Below are positions 10,054-18,031 of a DNA stretch of 64,000 nt, in pieces. The DNA comes from an uncultured Pseudoteredinibacter sp. (lineage in GTDB: Bacteria; Pseudomonadota; Gammaproteobacteria; Pseudomonadales; Cellvibrionaceae): positions 186,001 through 250,000 of the forward strand of contig NZ_CANMSS010000005.1 of the NCBI RefSeq assembly GCF_947500695.1, written 5' to 3'. A program made the position numbers and the translations under genes. The notes beneath the pieces are model-generated. The model searched no databases. It had not been told where the DNA came from and saw only the letters and a program-made list of their open reading frames with translations. The stretch's first letter is position 1. Each line of letters begins with the position of its first letter.

Positions 10054-10080
10054 CCTAGCGTGATAAACCATCACTCTAGG
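10054..10080. promoter_or_regulatory. Imperfect 11-bp dyad upstream of fimV-like gene
   Basis: CCTAGCGTGAT and ATCACTCTAGG are inverted repeats with one mismatch around AAACC. The dyad lies just upstream of the CRP-type site and could be a second operator or a hairpin in the gltX 3' region. Confidence 0.4.
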
Positions 10081-10090
10081 GGTGAGTTGT

Positions 10091-10106
10091 TGTGAAATAG
10101 CTCACA
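10091..10106 (+). promoter_or_regulatory. CRP/Vfr-type binding site
   Basis: TGTGAAATAGCTCACA has both perfect CRP half-sites (TGTGA, six bases, TCACA) and is followed by TTT. Its centre lies about 43 bp upstream of the start predicted from the adjacent promoter, close to the class II activation position. CRP and the Pseudomonas homologue Vfr share this consensus. Confidence 0.65.
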
Positions 10107-10107
10107 T

Positions 10108-10135
10108 TTGACTAAAATTCGATAAGTAATATAAG
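10108..10135 (+). promoter_or_regulatory. Sigma-70 promoter of fimV-like gene
   Basis: TTGACT, a 16-bp spacer and TATAAG fit a housekeeping promoter, with the CRP-type site immediately upstream. It implies a leader of roughly 110 bases before the preferred ATG at 10252. Confidence 0.6.
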
Positions 10136-10251
10136 AAGTAATTAGGTTGGAACCTAATAAACGCCAACAAAATAGGCGACTAGGATGGTTGAAAGGGGTA
10201 ACACTATTAAAAAGACAATTGCTAACTTACGGTTTTTCCTTGAGCAAAAAC

Positions 10252-12642
10252 ATGGAAGTTAAGTTGAAGCGAGCCAGCAATTTTCTCCGCAGCGGCTTAG
10301 CGAGTTGTTTATTGCTAAGCCCTACGCTGGTTGCAGCCTTGGGTCTCGGAAATATCGAGCACGATAGTTGGCTCGGCGACCCTCTGCGCGCCCAAATTGA
10401 AGTGCTTGATCCCAAGCGCGAATACAATCCTGAAGATCTTCGTTTACGTCAAATCTACCCAGAAGAAGCCGCTGAGCTGGGAGTGGATGTTGTCGCTATC
10501 CGCTTGCCCCTGCGGACCAAAATTGAAAGAGTGGGCGATAAGCTAGTTATTCAGCTTTCAACCAACCGTCCGGTTAGCGAGCCCTTCCTAAACTTTATGT
10601 TGGCCCTAGAGTGGCCAAAAGGTAAAAGTTACCGCGAATACAGTTTGCTGCTAGATCCAAAAGGTCAGCAAATAATCGCTGCGCCCGTTGTGCAACAGCC
10701 CGCGCAAGCCGCTACAAATAGCGGTGGTGCTCGCCCAGTCCTTATTAATGAAGGGCAGGCTAATCGACCGGCCGCCAGTTCATCCAGAGTAATTGCACAA
10801 GCCGCACCTATAGTGCCGGTGAGTAGTGGTGAGAATGCTGAATATTGGCGCGTTCGCCCAGGCCAAACACTTTCCCAGATTGCGCAAAAAGTGCGTATCG
10901 ATAGCAATATCCAATTGCAGGCGGTAACCAATCATTTATACCGCAGTAACCCGCAAGCTTTCGAAGGTGGTATAGACCAGCTACAAGTTGGCGCGCGTCT
11001 ACGTCTGCCGGGTAAAATTGAATACGCTCAAATGCCACGCTGGAGAGATGAGCCAGTTGCGGCTCTGCAAGGTATAGAGCCAGCGCCACGGCAAGCTGCG
11101 CCACAAAGAGTTGATAACTCGAATGCTAAGGTAGATTACACCGTACAACCTGGAGACACCTTATCTCAGGTAGCTCAAAAGATGCGCCAAGATCCTAATA
11201 TCTCTTTGCAGAAGGTGATTGACGATATCTACCAGCAAAACCCCGATGCCTTTGCAGGTGGTATGAACCAATTACGAGTGGGTGCCAAACTAGAGTTACG
11301 TGGCGAGGCTGCCGTACCTAGCCGCGCATTAAGCATGAACTCGGTAGATGTATCCGATGTAAGCCCAGAATTGCCGAGCGCCGAAGATTTTAACAACGCC
11401 GCACAGCAAGCTAGTGACAGCGAAGTTAGTGGACGTCTACGTTTAAGCGATGCACCGCTGAGCGAAGAACAAATCCTAAATGGTGATTTACCCACTGGCG
11501 ATAAGCTGCCGGTCAACCAACAGATTCAAATGGTCTCGGAGCTTACTGATAAGCTAAACCTTGAGAACCGTGACTTACGCCAGCGCATCGATGCAGTAGA
11601 AGGTGATGACAGTGTTGCCTTATTGCAAGAGCTGGTGCTGCTGCAATCAAAACAGATTGAACATTTTCAGCAGCAGCTGCAACAAACCCTAAGCATGCTG
11701 GAAAAGCAAAAGGGCAATGGTAGCTTGGATGCTAGCCTAGCCGGCTTAAATGGTGCCGCCAGTGAGCAGGCTGGCCAAAACGACAACACTGAAAGCTCTG
11801 CATCCAATGACAGTGTAAGCGATGAGAGCGCAAGCAATGAATTGCTAACAGCAGAAAACGTTAACGAAGCTGAGGTACAAAACACCGAATCACTAGCGGG
11901 TGAAACTGCCCCAGTAGAACCAAGTGCTGCCAGCGATAACAACAAGGAAGTAGCTGAAGCTCCCGCCAATACAAACAACGACCAAGCCAAAGATATATAC
12001 GAAGGCCAAGGTGTTGGTGCGCAATTAGCTGATAGAGCCAGCGAAAACGAAGCAACGGCTGCAGCGCAGCCAGCAGCTAACGATAGCAGTGCAAAAGGCG
12101 ATAGCGATTCACGCTTCTTGTGGTTGGGCTTAATTCTGGCGGCTGTTTTGGCAGGCCTGGCTTGGTTAGATTTCCGTCGCCCTGGTGGTTTCTTAAATCG
12201 CTTCAATAAGACTGCTGAAGACAAGCAAGAGCCATCTATAGATAGCAATAAGCCAGCGGCTCCAGCAGAGCCTGTGGTGAGAGTGCGTAAGCGCGAAGAG
12301 CTAGAAGCTGAAGAGCCAGAAGAGCCGATTGTTCAAGTGCCACTAGCGCCGGTAGAAGAAGAGCCAGTAGCCGATGCGGATAGTGATATCGAGCCATTAA
12401 TATCCGGTGTTGCACGCTGGAATCGCAAAGATATCCCAATGTTGCAAGTAGAAGAATCCGAGTTGGGCGAGCTGCCTAATGAAGACAATAGCAACACAGA
12501 CGATAGCCTACACTTCGACGACTTCGGCCTAATGAACACCATCTCCATCGATGATCTGGATATCGATCTCGATGAAGGCCTAGATCAAGGCTTTAAGCTA
12601 GATCTAGACGACGAAGAAGACGAAAAGCAGAGCAAGGCCTAG
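10252..12642 (+). CDS. fimV: FimV N-terminal domain protein with two LysM domains
   Basis: A 796-residue inner-membrane protein if the ATG at 10252 is used; the frame opens upstream at a TTG (10147), so the start is uncertain. It has a signal segment, then the FimV N-terminal domain (ALGLGNIEHDSWLGDPLRAQ, ending near FMLALEWPKGKSYREYSLLL). Two LysM modules for peptidoglycan follow, starting YWRVRPGQTLSQIA and DYTVQPGDTLSQVA. Then come a coiled-coil and Ala/Ser/Glu-rich linker, a transmembrane helix (FLWLGLILAAVLAGLAWL) and an acidic cytoplasmic tail. FimV organises polar type IV pili and related machinery. The usual C-terminal TPR and FimV_C domain is not visible, so this may be a short FimV paralogue. 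Confidence 0.82.
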   Translation: MEVKLKRASNFLRSGLASCLLLSPTLVAALGLGNIEHDSWLGDPLRAQIEVLDPKREYNPEDLRLRQIYPEEAAELGVDVVAIRLPLRTKIERVGDKLVIQLSTNRPVSEPFLNFMLALEWPKGKSYREYSLLLDPKGQQIIAAPVVQQPAQAATNSGGARPVLINEGQANRPAASSSRVIAQAAPIVPVSSGENAEYWRVRPGQTLSQIAQKVRIDSNIQLQAVTNHLYRSNPQAFEGGIDQLQVGARLRLPGKIEYAQMPRWRDEPVAALQGIEPAPRQAAPQRVDNSNAKVDYTVQPGDTLSQVAQKMRQDPNISLQKVIDDIYQQNPDAFAGGMNQLRVGAKLELRGEAAVPSRALSMNSVDVSDVSPELPSAEDFNNAAQQASDSEVSGRLRLSDAPLSEEQILNGDLPTGDKLPVNQQIQMVSELTDKLNLENRDLRQRIDAVEGDDSVALLQELVLLQSKQIEHFQQQLQQTLSMLEKQKGNGSLDASLAGLNGAASEQAGQNDNTESSASNDSVSDESASNELLTAENVNEAEVQNTESLAGETAPVEPSAASDNNKEVAEAPANTNNDQAKDIYEGQGVGAQLADRASENEATAAAQPAANDSSAKGDSDSRFLWLGLILAAVLAGLAWLDFRRPGGFLNRFNKTAEDKQEPSIDSNKPAAPAEPVVRVRKREELEAEEPEEPIVQVPLAPVEEEPVADADSDIEPLISGVARWNRKDIPMLQVEESELGELPNEDNSNTDDSLHFDDFGLMNTISIDDLDIDLDEGLDQGFKLDLDDEEDEKQSKA

Positions 12643-12700
12643 TAGCTCGTATGCCAAAAGCTGAGCCCCAGCCTTAAAGGCATAGATAAGCGCCAAATAC

Positions 12701-12737
12701 AGACCCAGCGAGCCGATAGCCGTTGGGTCTTTTAGTT
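12701..12737 (+). terminator. Intrinsic terminator of fimV-like gene
   Basis: AGACCCA and TGGGTCT form a stem around a short loop, followed by TTTTAGTTT. An outer pair, GCGCCA / TGGCGC, encloses it. Confidence 0.65.
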
Positions 12738-12814
12738 TCTGGCGCACGCAATATTGACCATTAACAGGCCCAAGCCAAGCCCAAGTAAATCCTTGAAAAA
12801 CTTACCAATTGTTG

Positions 12815-12842
12815 TTGACAGCACCGGCCACAGTGATAGAAT
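12815..12842 (+). promoter_or_regulatory. Promoter of tRNA-Ala
   Basis: TTGACA, a 16-bp spacer and TAGAAT lie about 70 bp before the tRNA. A perfect -35 hexamer is usual for tRNA promoters. Confidence 0.65.
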
Positions 12843-12910
12843 GCGCCCCGCTTTCAACGAAAGCCATCCCTCTCTAATTGGCGTGATTAGCCTAGATGAG
12901 AAACCTGTAT

Positions 12911-12986
12911 GGGGCCTTAGCTCAGCTGGGAGAGCGCAACACTGGCAGTGTTGAGGTCAGCGGTTCGATCCCGCTAGGCTCCACCA
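12911..12986 (+). tRNA. tRNA-Ala (anticodon GGC), integration target
   Basis: A complete cloverleaf of 76 bases with encoded CCA. The acceptor strands are GGGGCCT and AGGCTCC (one G-T pair), the D-arm is GCTC/GAGC, the anticodon arm is CAACA-CTGGCAG-TGTTG, and the T-arm is AGCGG-TTCGATC-CCGCT. The loop places GGC at 34-36, reading GCC/GCU alanine codons. Its 3' part is the left attachment site of the element that follows, so that part and the terminator after it were probably supplied by the element. Confidence 0.97.
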
Positions 12987-12989
12987 AAT
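12918..12989 (+). repeat. attL: direct repeat within tRNA-Ala
   Basis: Bases 12918-12979 (62 bp, from the D-arm to the 3' acceptor strand) are identical to 28578-28639. The match continues through CCACCAAAT with one extra T in this copy. The integrase gene starts about 75 bp further on. Confidence 0.92.
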
Positions 12990-12990
12990 T

Positions 12991-13025
12991 AACGAAAAAG
13001 CCCGCTATATGCGGGCTTTTTCGTT
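12991..13025. terminator. Strong intrinsic terminator after tRNA-Ala
   Basis: AACGAAAAAGCCCGC and GCGGGCTTTTTCGTT are perfect 15-bp arms around TATAT. It ends the tRNA transcript before the integrase gene. Confidence 0.93.
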
Positions 13026-13061
13026 TCTAAAGACCAGAGTGTGATACAAAGTGTGTTACAC

Positions 13062-14492
13062 ATGGCAAATTCAAAAGTTCGAAATCCTTCTTACCTCACG
13101 AACAATAGACTGGGTATCTTCCAGTTCCAATACCGGGTTCCTCGCCAATTCAAGGTCTGCTCGACAGTCCCATCGTTGGTTCGTAAATCCTTGGCTACAA
13201 GGGATAGGAACACTGCGTTGATATTGGCTCGACGATGGGCTGTAGTGTTGGAGGATATTTCCCAAGCCTATGGCAATCAGCCAGAAGACTATTCAAATGC
13301 TGTGCGGGCGCTGGTACAGCATTCAAAGCAAGTTCCTATTGGGTTGGCACAAATCAAAGAGATTGTGGTGGGCAAGCCAGTAGCCCAAACGCCTATCCAA
13401 CTAAATACAAAATCTTCCTTTTGCCTATCGAGTGCCCTGAAGAAGTATCTGGCAGAAAAACGCAAAACTTGGAACCCCAAAGCCATTGATGCAAATGAGC
13501 GGAACTTAGGCTTGAAGATAGAGACCTTTATTCAAATAGTGGGTGATAGGGATTGTGCCACTTTGAATACTTCGCATGTGCTGGATTACAAAGGCAAGTT
13601 GCTCCAACTGCCTGCCAATCGAACAAAGCGAAAGGAATACCGCTCTTTGTCTTTGGCTGAAGTGCTCGACATGGAAATCCCTGAAAGTCATCTGCTGAGT
13701 GCTGAGACTCTATCAGGGCACTTAAACAAGGTGTCTGCCTTTTTGGATTGGGGCTATCGTAATGGATTGATGAAGGCTGATCTTAAGCTTCCCCTTCAGC
13801 GAGTTATCAAAAAGCCGAAGCGCGCAATCAGTCAGCGGGACGCATTTAGCCCTGACGATCTAAAGAAGTTATTCAACTCTGACCAATATTTGAATGGCAA
13901 CCATAAACAGCCAAGCCACTTTTTTGTTCCTCTGCTTGCTTTATTTACAGGGGCGAGGCAAAACGAACTGTGCCAGCTATACAAGACTGATGTTTATCGG
14001 GAACAGGAAACCGGTATTTGGGTATTGGATATTAATGAAAATGGTGACGAGAAGCACCTCAAGAAGCCTTCACATGCCCGGATGGTGCCAATCCATCCAC
14101 AATTAATTGAGCTAGGTTTTATTAATTTTGTGGAAAGCACAACTACTGAGCGACTATTTACGGATCTGAAGTTTAAGAGGGATGGATATGGTCAGAGTTT
14201 TTCAAGGTGGTTCAATGAAACTTACCGTAACTCAAATAACTGTAATGTAGGGCAGGGGATAGGAGAGAGCAAAAACTTTCACTCTTTTCGACATACGTTT
14301 ATTACCAAAATGATGAATGAATACGACATTCCTCAGCACAAAATTGCTCATATTGTTGGGCATCGCCCAAATGACGGGAGTGAAACAACACAGCGATATA
14401 CGAAGTTAACAGAGATCAAAGCACGATATAAAATTATCGAGTTGATTGAATACAGCTCAGTAGATTTTGATGCTATACGGAGGTTTTTGTAG
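13062..14492 (+). CDS. Tyrosine recombinase (phage/element integrase)
   Basis: A 476-residue site-specific recombinase that would join the element to the tRNA-Ala site. The ATG at 13062 (MANSKVRNPSYLTNNRLGIF) is preferred; a GTG at 13041 is in frame. The N-terminal arm resembles the domain that begins many tRNA-targeting integrases (YRVPRQF, then RKSLATRDRNTALILARRW). The catalytic set is complete: Arg in LFTGARQNELCQL, HxxR in HSFRHTF, His in HIVGHR and the Tyr nucleophile in TTQRYTK. It points away from the tRNA. Confidence 0.93.
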   Translation: MANSKVRNPSYLTNNRLGIFQFQYRVPRQFKVCSTVPSLVRKSLATRDRNTALILARRWAVVLEDISQAYGNQPEDYSNAVRALVQHSKQVPIGLAQIKEIVVGKPVAQTPIQLNTKSSFCLSSALKKYLAEKRKTWNPKAIDANERNLGLKIETFIQIVGDRDCATLNTSHVLDYKGKLLQLPANRTKRKEYRSLSLAEVLDMEIPESHLLSAETLSGHLNKVSAFLDWGYRNGLMKADLKLPLQRVIKKPKRAISQRDAFSPDDLKKLFNSDQYLNGNHKQPSHFFVPLLALFTGARQNELCQLYKTDVYREQETGIWVLDINENGDEKHLKKPSHARMVPIHPQLIELGFINFVESTTTERLFTDLKFKRDGYGQSFSRWFNETYRNSNNCNVGQGIGESKNFHSFRHTFITKMMNEYDIPQHKIAHIVGHRPNDGSETTQRYTKLTEIKARYKIIELIEYSSVDFDAIRRFL

Positions 14493-14546
14493 ATACTAAG
14501 ATGCAGGTAGAGTTCAGTACTGTCAGTATATATTTTGAACGAAAAT

Positions 14547-14579
14547 AGTAGTTGAACATAACTCAACTACTAAGTTTTT
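14547..14579 (+). terminator. Probable terminator of integrase gene
   Basis: AGTAGTTGA and TCAACTACT pair over 9 bp around ACATAAC, followed by AAGTTTTTG, 55 bp after the integrase stop. Confidence 0.6.
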
Positions 14580-14701
14580 GATTTAAAAAGAGAACTTTGT
14601 TGACTTGAATGTCGCTATGTGTATTATTCGAAACTTAGATGTCATATAGAGGCATTTAAATACCATAAGCCATATAAAAATTATAAAAAGGAGTATTTCC
14701 A

Positions 14702-14926
14702 ATGGCGAATATTGAAAGTTCAAAAGCGCTCGCGCTAGATGCAATTCTTTTTCAGATTCAGTTCCTAACTTCTTGCACTCACTGTGTGGAAACGGAGCGC
14801 GGACCTGTTCTGACCGTAGGGTCAAATCACAAGCTATTAAACTCTATTAGGATAATGGAATTTTTACCATTTCCGTTTTTTGCTTTGCCTTCTTTCAAAA
14901 GGCAAGTATCCGCGGGGGGAGAGTAA
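14702..14926 (+). CDS. Small orphan protein (74 aa)
   Basis: It has a good ribosome site (AAAAAGGAG, eleven bases before ATG) and is tightly linked to the next gene, whose ATG comes two bases after this stop. The N-terminal half looks helical (ESSKALALDAILFQIQFL) and holds a CTHC pair (SCTHCVETERG). No family is recognised. It could be an element regulator or accessory protein; nothing in the sequence decides this. Confidence 0.65.
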   Translation: MANIESSKALALDAILFQIQFLTSCTHCVETERGPVLTVGSNHKLLNSIRIMEFLPFPFFALPSFKRQVSAGGE

Positions 14927-14928
14927 TC

Positions 14929-15156
14929 ATGGAAATAATTAAGCCTAAGAGGTTTATGCTAGAAACGTCGGCAAAGACCTTAGATGTATTTGATAGTCTT
15001 TGTGAATACTCCCACGTTGATCGAAGTGCAGGTTTTTCTTGTTTGATGATTGATTTTTTTGCAGGGAATCTTTATATGCAAAATCAAATGGGGCATCCGC
15101 ACTACATGTACTGGAAGGAAAGAACTAGGGATTTTTTGATAAACCATTGTCCTTAA
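14929..15156 (+). CDS. Small orphan protein (75 aa)
   Basis: It follows the 74-aa gene with a strong ribosome site (GGGGGGAGAG) inside the end of that gene, so the two are probably co-translated. The residues KPKRFMLETSAKTLDVFDSL open the protein, and the C-terminal half is rich in aromatic residues and Met (NLYMQNQMGHPHYMYWKERT). No domain recognised. Confidence 0.65.
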   Translation: MEIIKPKRFMLETSAKTLDVFDSLCEYSHVDRSAGFSCLMIDFFAGNLYMQNQMGHPHYMYWKERTRDFLINHCP

Positions 15157-15220
15157 GCACTAAATTTTAGGACTGCTGCAGATTGCAGAATTTTAAAACA
15201 CAATCAAGAAAATCCCTATT

Positions 15221-15394
15221 ATGAATATTGAACAAAACTACAATGACGAAGAAATAGAAGCTATGTGGTCGTGCATAGACGATGACATGTTACTCCAAGA
15301 AGAGATCGTACCAGACGTTACCTTGGAAGAAGCCGAAAGCTACTTTGATTTAGGTTATTTGGAAGAAACACCCGTCTATCAAGAACCAGCATGA
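15221..15394 (+). CDS. Small acidic orphan protein (57 aa)
   Basis: ATG at 15221 to TGA at 15394. The product is strongly acidic (NYNDEEIEAMWSCIDDDM near the start, LEEAESYFDLGYLEE in the middle). It is in the same orientation as the two small genes before it, 64 bp after the second. Its ribosome site is weak, so translation is plausible rather than certain. Very acidic small proteins on mobile elements are sometimes DNA mimics or inhibitors, but nothing specific supports that here. Confidence 0.45.
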   Translation: MNIEQNYNDEEIEAMWSCIDDDMLLQEEIVPDVTLEEAESYFDLGYLEETPVYQEPA

Positions 15395-15566
15395 CGGACT
15401 TCTATTGTGAGAACAGATACTTTTCGCAACTAAGTCTGCAAAAAGAAGTAGCTTGATTTAAATGAATGGAGCTCCCTATGCATTGCATGGGGAGACTCTA
15501 TGATAACTCAATTCTAATACTTTCAATATTACTCGTTTAATTGAAAGTACGCTTGTTGAAATGCAG

Positions 15567-15890
15567 CTATGACAGCAAATCAGGCACTTCAACTTTTAGT
15601 GCATTCGCCAAAGCCTCCACAACACCTAAAGTAACATTCCGCCCGCGTCGCTCGATCAAGCTAATAAAAGTTCTATGCATCCCCGCTGCATCTGCCAGCG
15701 CTTCTTGTGACATCCCTCTTTCCTTTCGGATTCGCTTTACATTATCGCCGAGGATAGCCAGAAGTTCAGGGCTGCAAGGCTTGTATTTGGCTTGAGAATC
15801 TTGATCTGGCAAGTCGAAATACCTCTTAACATGAGAATCCGACCATTTCCCCAAATGTAGACTACTATATCCACAGACTACTCTGTACAT
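15567..15890 (-). CDS. XRE-family regulator resembling restriction-modification C proteins
   Basis: Up to 107 residues. The last 65 form a helix-turn-helix of the lambda-repressor type: LGDNVKRIRKERGMSQEALA, then HRTFISLIERRGRN and TLGVVEALANALKVEVPDLL. The HRT(Y/F)I..ER..RN pattern is typical of controller (C) proteins of restriction-modification systems. The ATG at 15890 lies exactly at the centre of a dyad, so the true start may be further downstream (an in-frame TTG exists near 15855). The EcoRII-type genes it might control lie 10 kb away on the same element, so control of its own gene and the divergent lipoprotein gene is more direct. Confidence 0.85.
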   Translation of the reverse strand: MYRVVCGYSSLHLGKWSDSHVKRYFDLPDQDSQAKYKPCSPELLAILGDNVKRIRKERGMSQEALADAAGMHRTFISLIERRGRNVTLGVVEALANALKVEVPDLLS

Positions 15891-15905
15891 GTAATTAATA
15901 GTCTG
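15857..15905. promoter_or_regulatory. Operator array of the XRE regulator
   Basis: CAGACTA (15874-15880) and TAGTCTG (15899-15905) are inverted around a shared centre that is itself the palindrome TACATGTA (15886-15893). A third copy, GTAGACTAC, lies at 15857-15865. The half-sites contain GACT/AGTC, the core of known C-boxes. The array spans the divergent regulator/lipoprotein region. Confidence 0.6.
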
Positions 15906-15953
15906 CTATTTTCGAATACTATTCGTTACTTTATTGAGATAGGGAGTTTTTCT

Positions 15954-16322
15954 GTGCGATTGCTTAAACAATGTACAAAAGTTTGCATGCTAATTACTGC
16001 AATTTCTGCAACGGGGTGTGCAGCTGACCGTGGAGCTGAAGCTAGTGGCAAAACCGCTAAGCTGCTGATTGAAGCCTTGGCGCTTAGCGAAGGTGGAGAA
16101 GATTTAGCTGAACTGATGATTCAACAACCAGAAACACAAGCTAGGCAAGCATGTATAGCCTCTTACCTTTACATTCAAAACTGGTCTGAACAGCACCATG
16201 CTGATTTTCTAACGTTGACCAATGGAACAGGCAACCTTACCGAGCCAAACCCTGAGTTGAGTGAAGAGCAAACTATGAAAATACTTGCTCCTCTACTTTC
16301 AGCCTTTGAAGCTTGTCAATAG
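15954..16322 (+). CDS. Predicted lipoprotein (122 aa)
   Basis: A GTG start preceded by AGGGAG. The N-terminus is a type II signal peptide (KQCTKVCMLITAISATGC) with Cys in the lipobox context ATGC, so the mature protein should be lipid-anchored. The rest is helical and Glu/Gln-rich (KTAKLLIEALALSEGGEDLA). It is divergent from the XRE regulator and 12 bp from the next membrane protein gene, so the pair could be an operon under that regulator. No family is recognised; entry exclusion or surface exclusion is one possibility, unsupported. Confidence 0.72.
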   Translation: MRLLKQCTKVCMLITAISATGCAADRGAEASGKTAKLLIEALALSEGGEDLAELMIQQPETQARQACIASYLYIQNWSEQHHADFLTLTNGTGNLTEPNPELSEEQTMKILAPLLSAFEACQ

Positions 16323-16334
16323 AGGAGGTGGGGA

Positions 16335-16643
16335 ATGCTTTTGGTATTAGTAACTACTATGTGCGCAGTTTGGGTTTACCTAGACGCGACCAAAAATAAG
16401 ATCGGCAAAACCCCTGAAGGTGGGTTCTTAAATATATCTGCTGGCGCATGGGGGGTGTGTTCCCTTGGGCTTTGGGTAGTCGCCTTCCCGCTTTACCTGA
16501 TTTTCCGTAGCAAGCTTATTAAAAATGCTAAAGACCACCCTGTTGCGGTTTCCAAGAGGGGGTTGAAAGCCACTCTAATCGGTATTCTGGGTATCTCTTG
16601 GTTTGTACTCAGTGCTTACCAGCAATACTTACAGCAATTTTAA
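16335..16643 (+). CDS. Small inner-membrane protein (102 aa)
   Basis: An AGGAGGTGGGG ribosome site lies directly before ATG. Three hydrophobic segments are visible: LLVLVTTMCAVWVYL, AWGVCSLGLWVVAFPLYLIF and TLIGILGISWFVLSAY, with basic residues between them. The gene is paired with the upstream lipoprotein gene (12-bp gap). Function unknown. Confidence 0.72.
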   Translation: MLLVLVTTMCAVWVYLDATKNKIGKTPEGGFLNISAGAWGVCSLGLWVVAFPLYLIFRSKLIKNAKDHPVAVSKRGLKATLIGILGISWFVLSAYQQYLQQF

Positions 16644-16658
16644 TCAACTTAAGCGGTT

Positions 16659-16680
16659 GGGCGCATTGTTCTAAGCGCCC
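16659..16680. terminator. Hairpin between convergent genes
   Basis: GGGCGC and GCGCCC around ATTGTTCTAA, between the stop codons at 16643 and 16694. Confidence 0.5.
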
Positions 16681-16693
16681 TATATCTGTGCCT

Positions 16694-17194
16694 TCAGTCC
16701 CCAATATTTCCGAACTCTAAACCAACATAAGTACTGCCATTTGTGGTGAACAGCACCTTTGCATCAGCGATCGCTGTAGATTCAAGACCGAAATCAAGTG
16801 TAACAGAATCCGCAAAGTGCAATACATCAAGCATGCTCGGTTCGATCATTACATATGGATATCTGTTGTACGCAGTAAACTCCTCAAGTATCCCACTTGC
16901 AATAGAGTCAGCTCCTTTCAGAAACAGCACAGCGACACCTGAGGCAAGCCTAGAGCTCATGTCATCACAAATAAGATGGCGCGAATCTATTCGGTATTGA
17001 TAGCCATATATTGATTGAAACAGATGCTGGCAAGCTGTTAGTTCATCACATCCGCCATTTAAAATACTAATGTGACTTAATTTATACGGATTTGGTGTAT
17101 CTGAGTCGATTCTGTCTGAGTGATCAGTTGACTCTTGATTGGGAATGACGGTGTTGAAGTAATCAGCAAAAGGGAAGGATGTGAATACTCGCAC
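16694..17194 (-). CDS. Orphan protein (166 aa)
   Basis: The open frame starts MRVFTSFPFADYFNTVIP and has a coding look (mixed hydrophobic and polar, two Cys near GGCDELTACQH). The C-terminal half is beta-rich (DSVTLDFGLESTAIADAKVL). No family is recognised. It is the last of three unknown minus-strand genes (18373 to 16694) downstream of the helicase-primase gene; the 99-bp gap to the next one upstream suggests co-transcription. Confidence 0.6.
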   Translation of the reverse strand: MRVFTSFPFADYFNTVIPNQESTDHSDRIDSDTPNPYKLSHISILNGGCDELTACQHLFQSIYGYQYRIDSRHLICDDMSSRLASGVAVLFLKGADSIASGILEEFTAYNRYPYVMIEPSMLDVLHFADSVTLDFGLESTAIADAKVLFTTNGSTYVGLEFGNIGD

Positions 17195-17293
17195 TCGGCT
17201 ACCTGCTCATTAGAATTAATGGGTGCATGTGATCAAGTGCGCTATCAATACGCGCTGGCATGCCTATTCCAAATCCCCGGGAGCCATTTGTAG

Positions 17294-17950
17294 CTAATTA
17301 TTGGTGTAAGCGGTGTCAATTGTGAGGCTGAATTTTCCAAAATTTAAAGTCAAAATGCTATCTGACAGAACCGCCTCAGAAACCAATCCTGTTGGCTTCC
17401 CTCCTGTTCCAAGAACATTAAAAACTCCTCCCTCCCAGATGCATATGTCAGCTTCGGTATGTATCCCGTCTTCGTTAGGCGACCTCAGAAGTTCGTTAAG
17501 TGGGTTGCTATTGATTCCACCGTAGATAATCAATACTGCGAATTGATCATGACTAGTGTCGCACCCTGATGTGTGACTAGTTTTGATTCCCGATAGATAA
17601 CGAAGTTCAAAGTTGTAATTTGCGAAAAGATGGTTCAGTGCAATTTCGCAGCGATTATAGCTTTGAGATCTTGATTCCCCTTTATGGAACCCCCCGATAA
17701 TCAATATTGAATTCTTTGAAGATAGTAGTTGTTCGTAAACCTCTTCAACCTTTGCATGTACTAATGAAGGGTTTACTTTATCTGACTTAACAATTTTAAT
17801 GCTCGTAAAGTGATCTGAATAGTTTACAGAAGCTTTTTCCGCTTTCTCATATGAGTCGTGATACCCCGGAAGGTGCTCAGGTTCGCTATCGCACCAGTTA
17901 TATGAATCTATAGCAACCAAGCTATATTCAAAACCATCGTTATCTGACAT
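17294..17950 (-). CDS. Orphan protein (218 aa)
   Basis: Starts MSDNDGFEYSLVAIDSYNWC. It contains a central alpha/beta-like stretch with LSSKNSILIIGGFHKGESRS and a beta-rich C-terminus (DSILTLNFGKFSLTIDTAY). That end has a pattern of alternating residues like the end of the 166-aa neighbour, so the two might share a fold; this is inference. Located between two other orphans on the minus strand. No function assigned. Confidence 0.62.
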   Translation of the reverse strand: MSDNDGFEYSLVAIDSYNWCDSEPEHLPGYHDSYEKAEKASVNYSDHFTSIKIVKSDKVNPSLVHAKVEEVYEQLLSSKNSILIIGGFHKGESRSQSYNRCEIALNHLFANYNFELRYLSGIKTSHTSGCDTSHDQFAVLIIYGGINSNPLNELLRSPNEDGIHTEADICIWEGGVFNVLGTGGKPTGLVSEAVLSDSILTLNFGKFSLTIDTAYTNN

Positions 17951-18031
17951 GTTTCACGCCTCTTGCTGGTGGATTTTATAAATCAGCTTAATCCCATCAC
18001 CTTTTTAGGCTCTAGGTCATCCAGTACGCAG

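Noticed and set aside
11667..12248. 193-codon minus-strand ORF within fimV
   Set aside because: Ala/Ser/Leu-rich shadow of the acidic linker of the FimV-domain gene.
12754..12954. 66-codon plus-strand ORF running into the tRNA-Ala
   Set aside because: It overlaps the tRNA promoter and half of the tRNA, and its sequence has no coding character.
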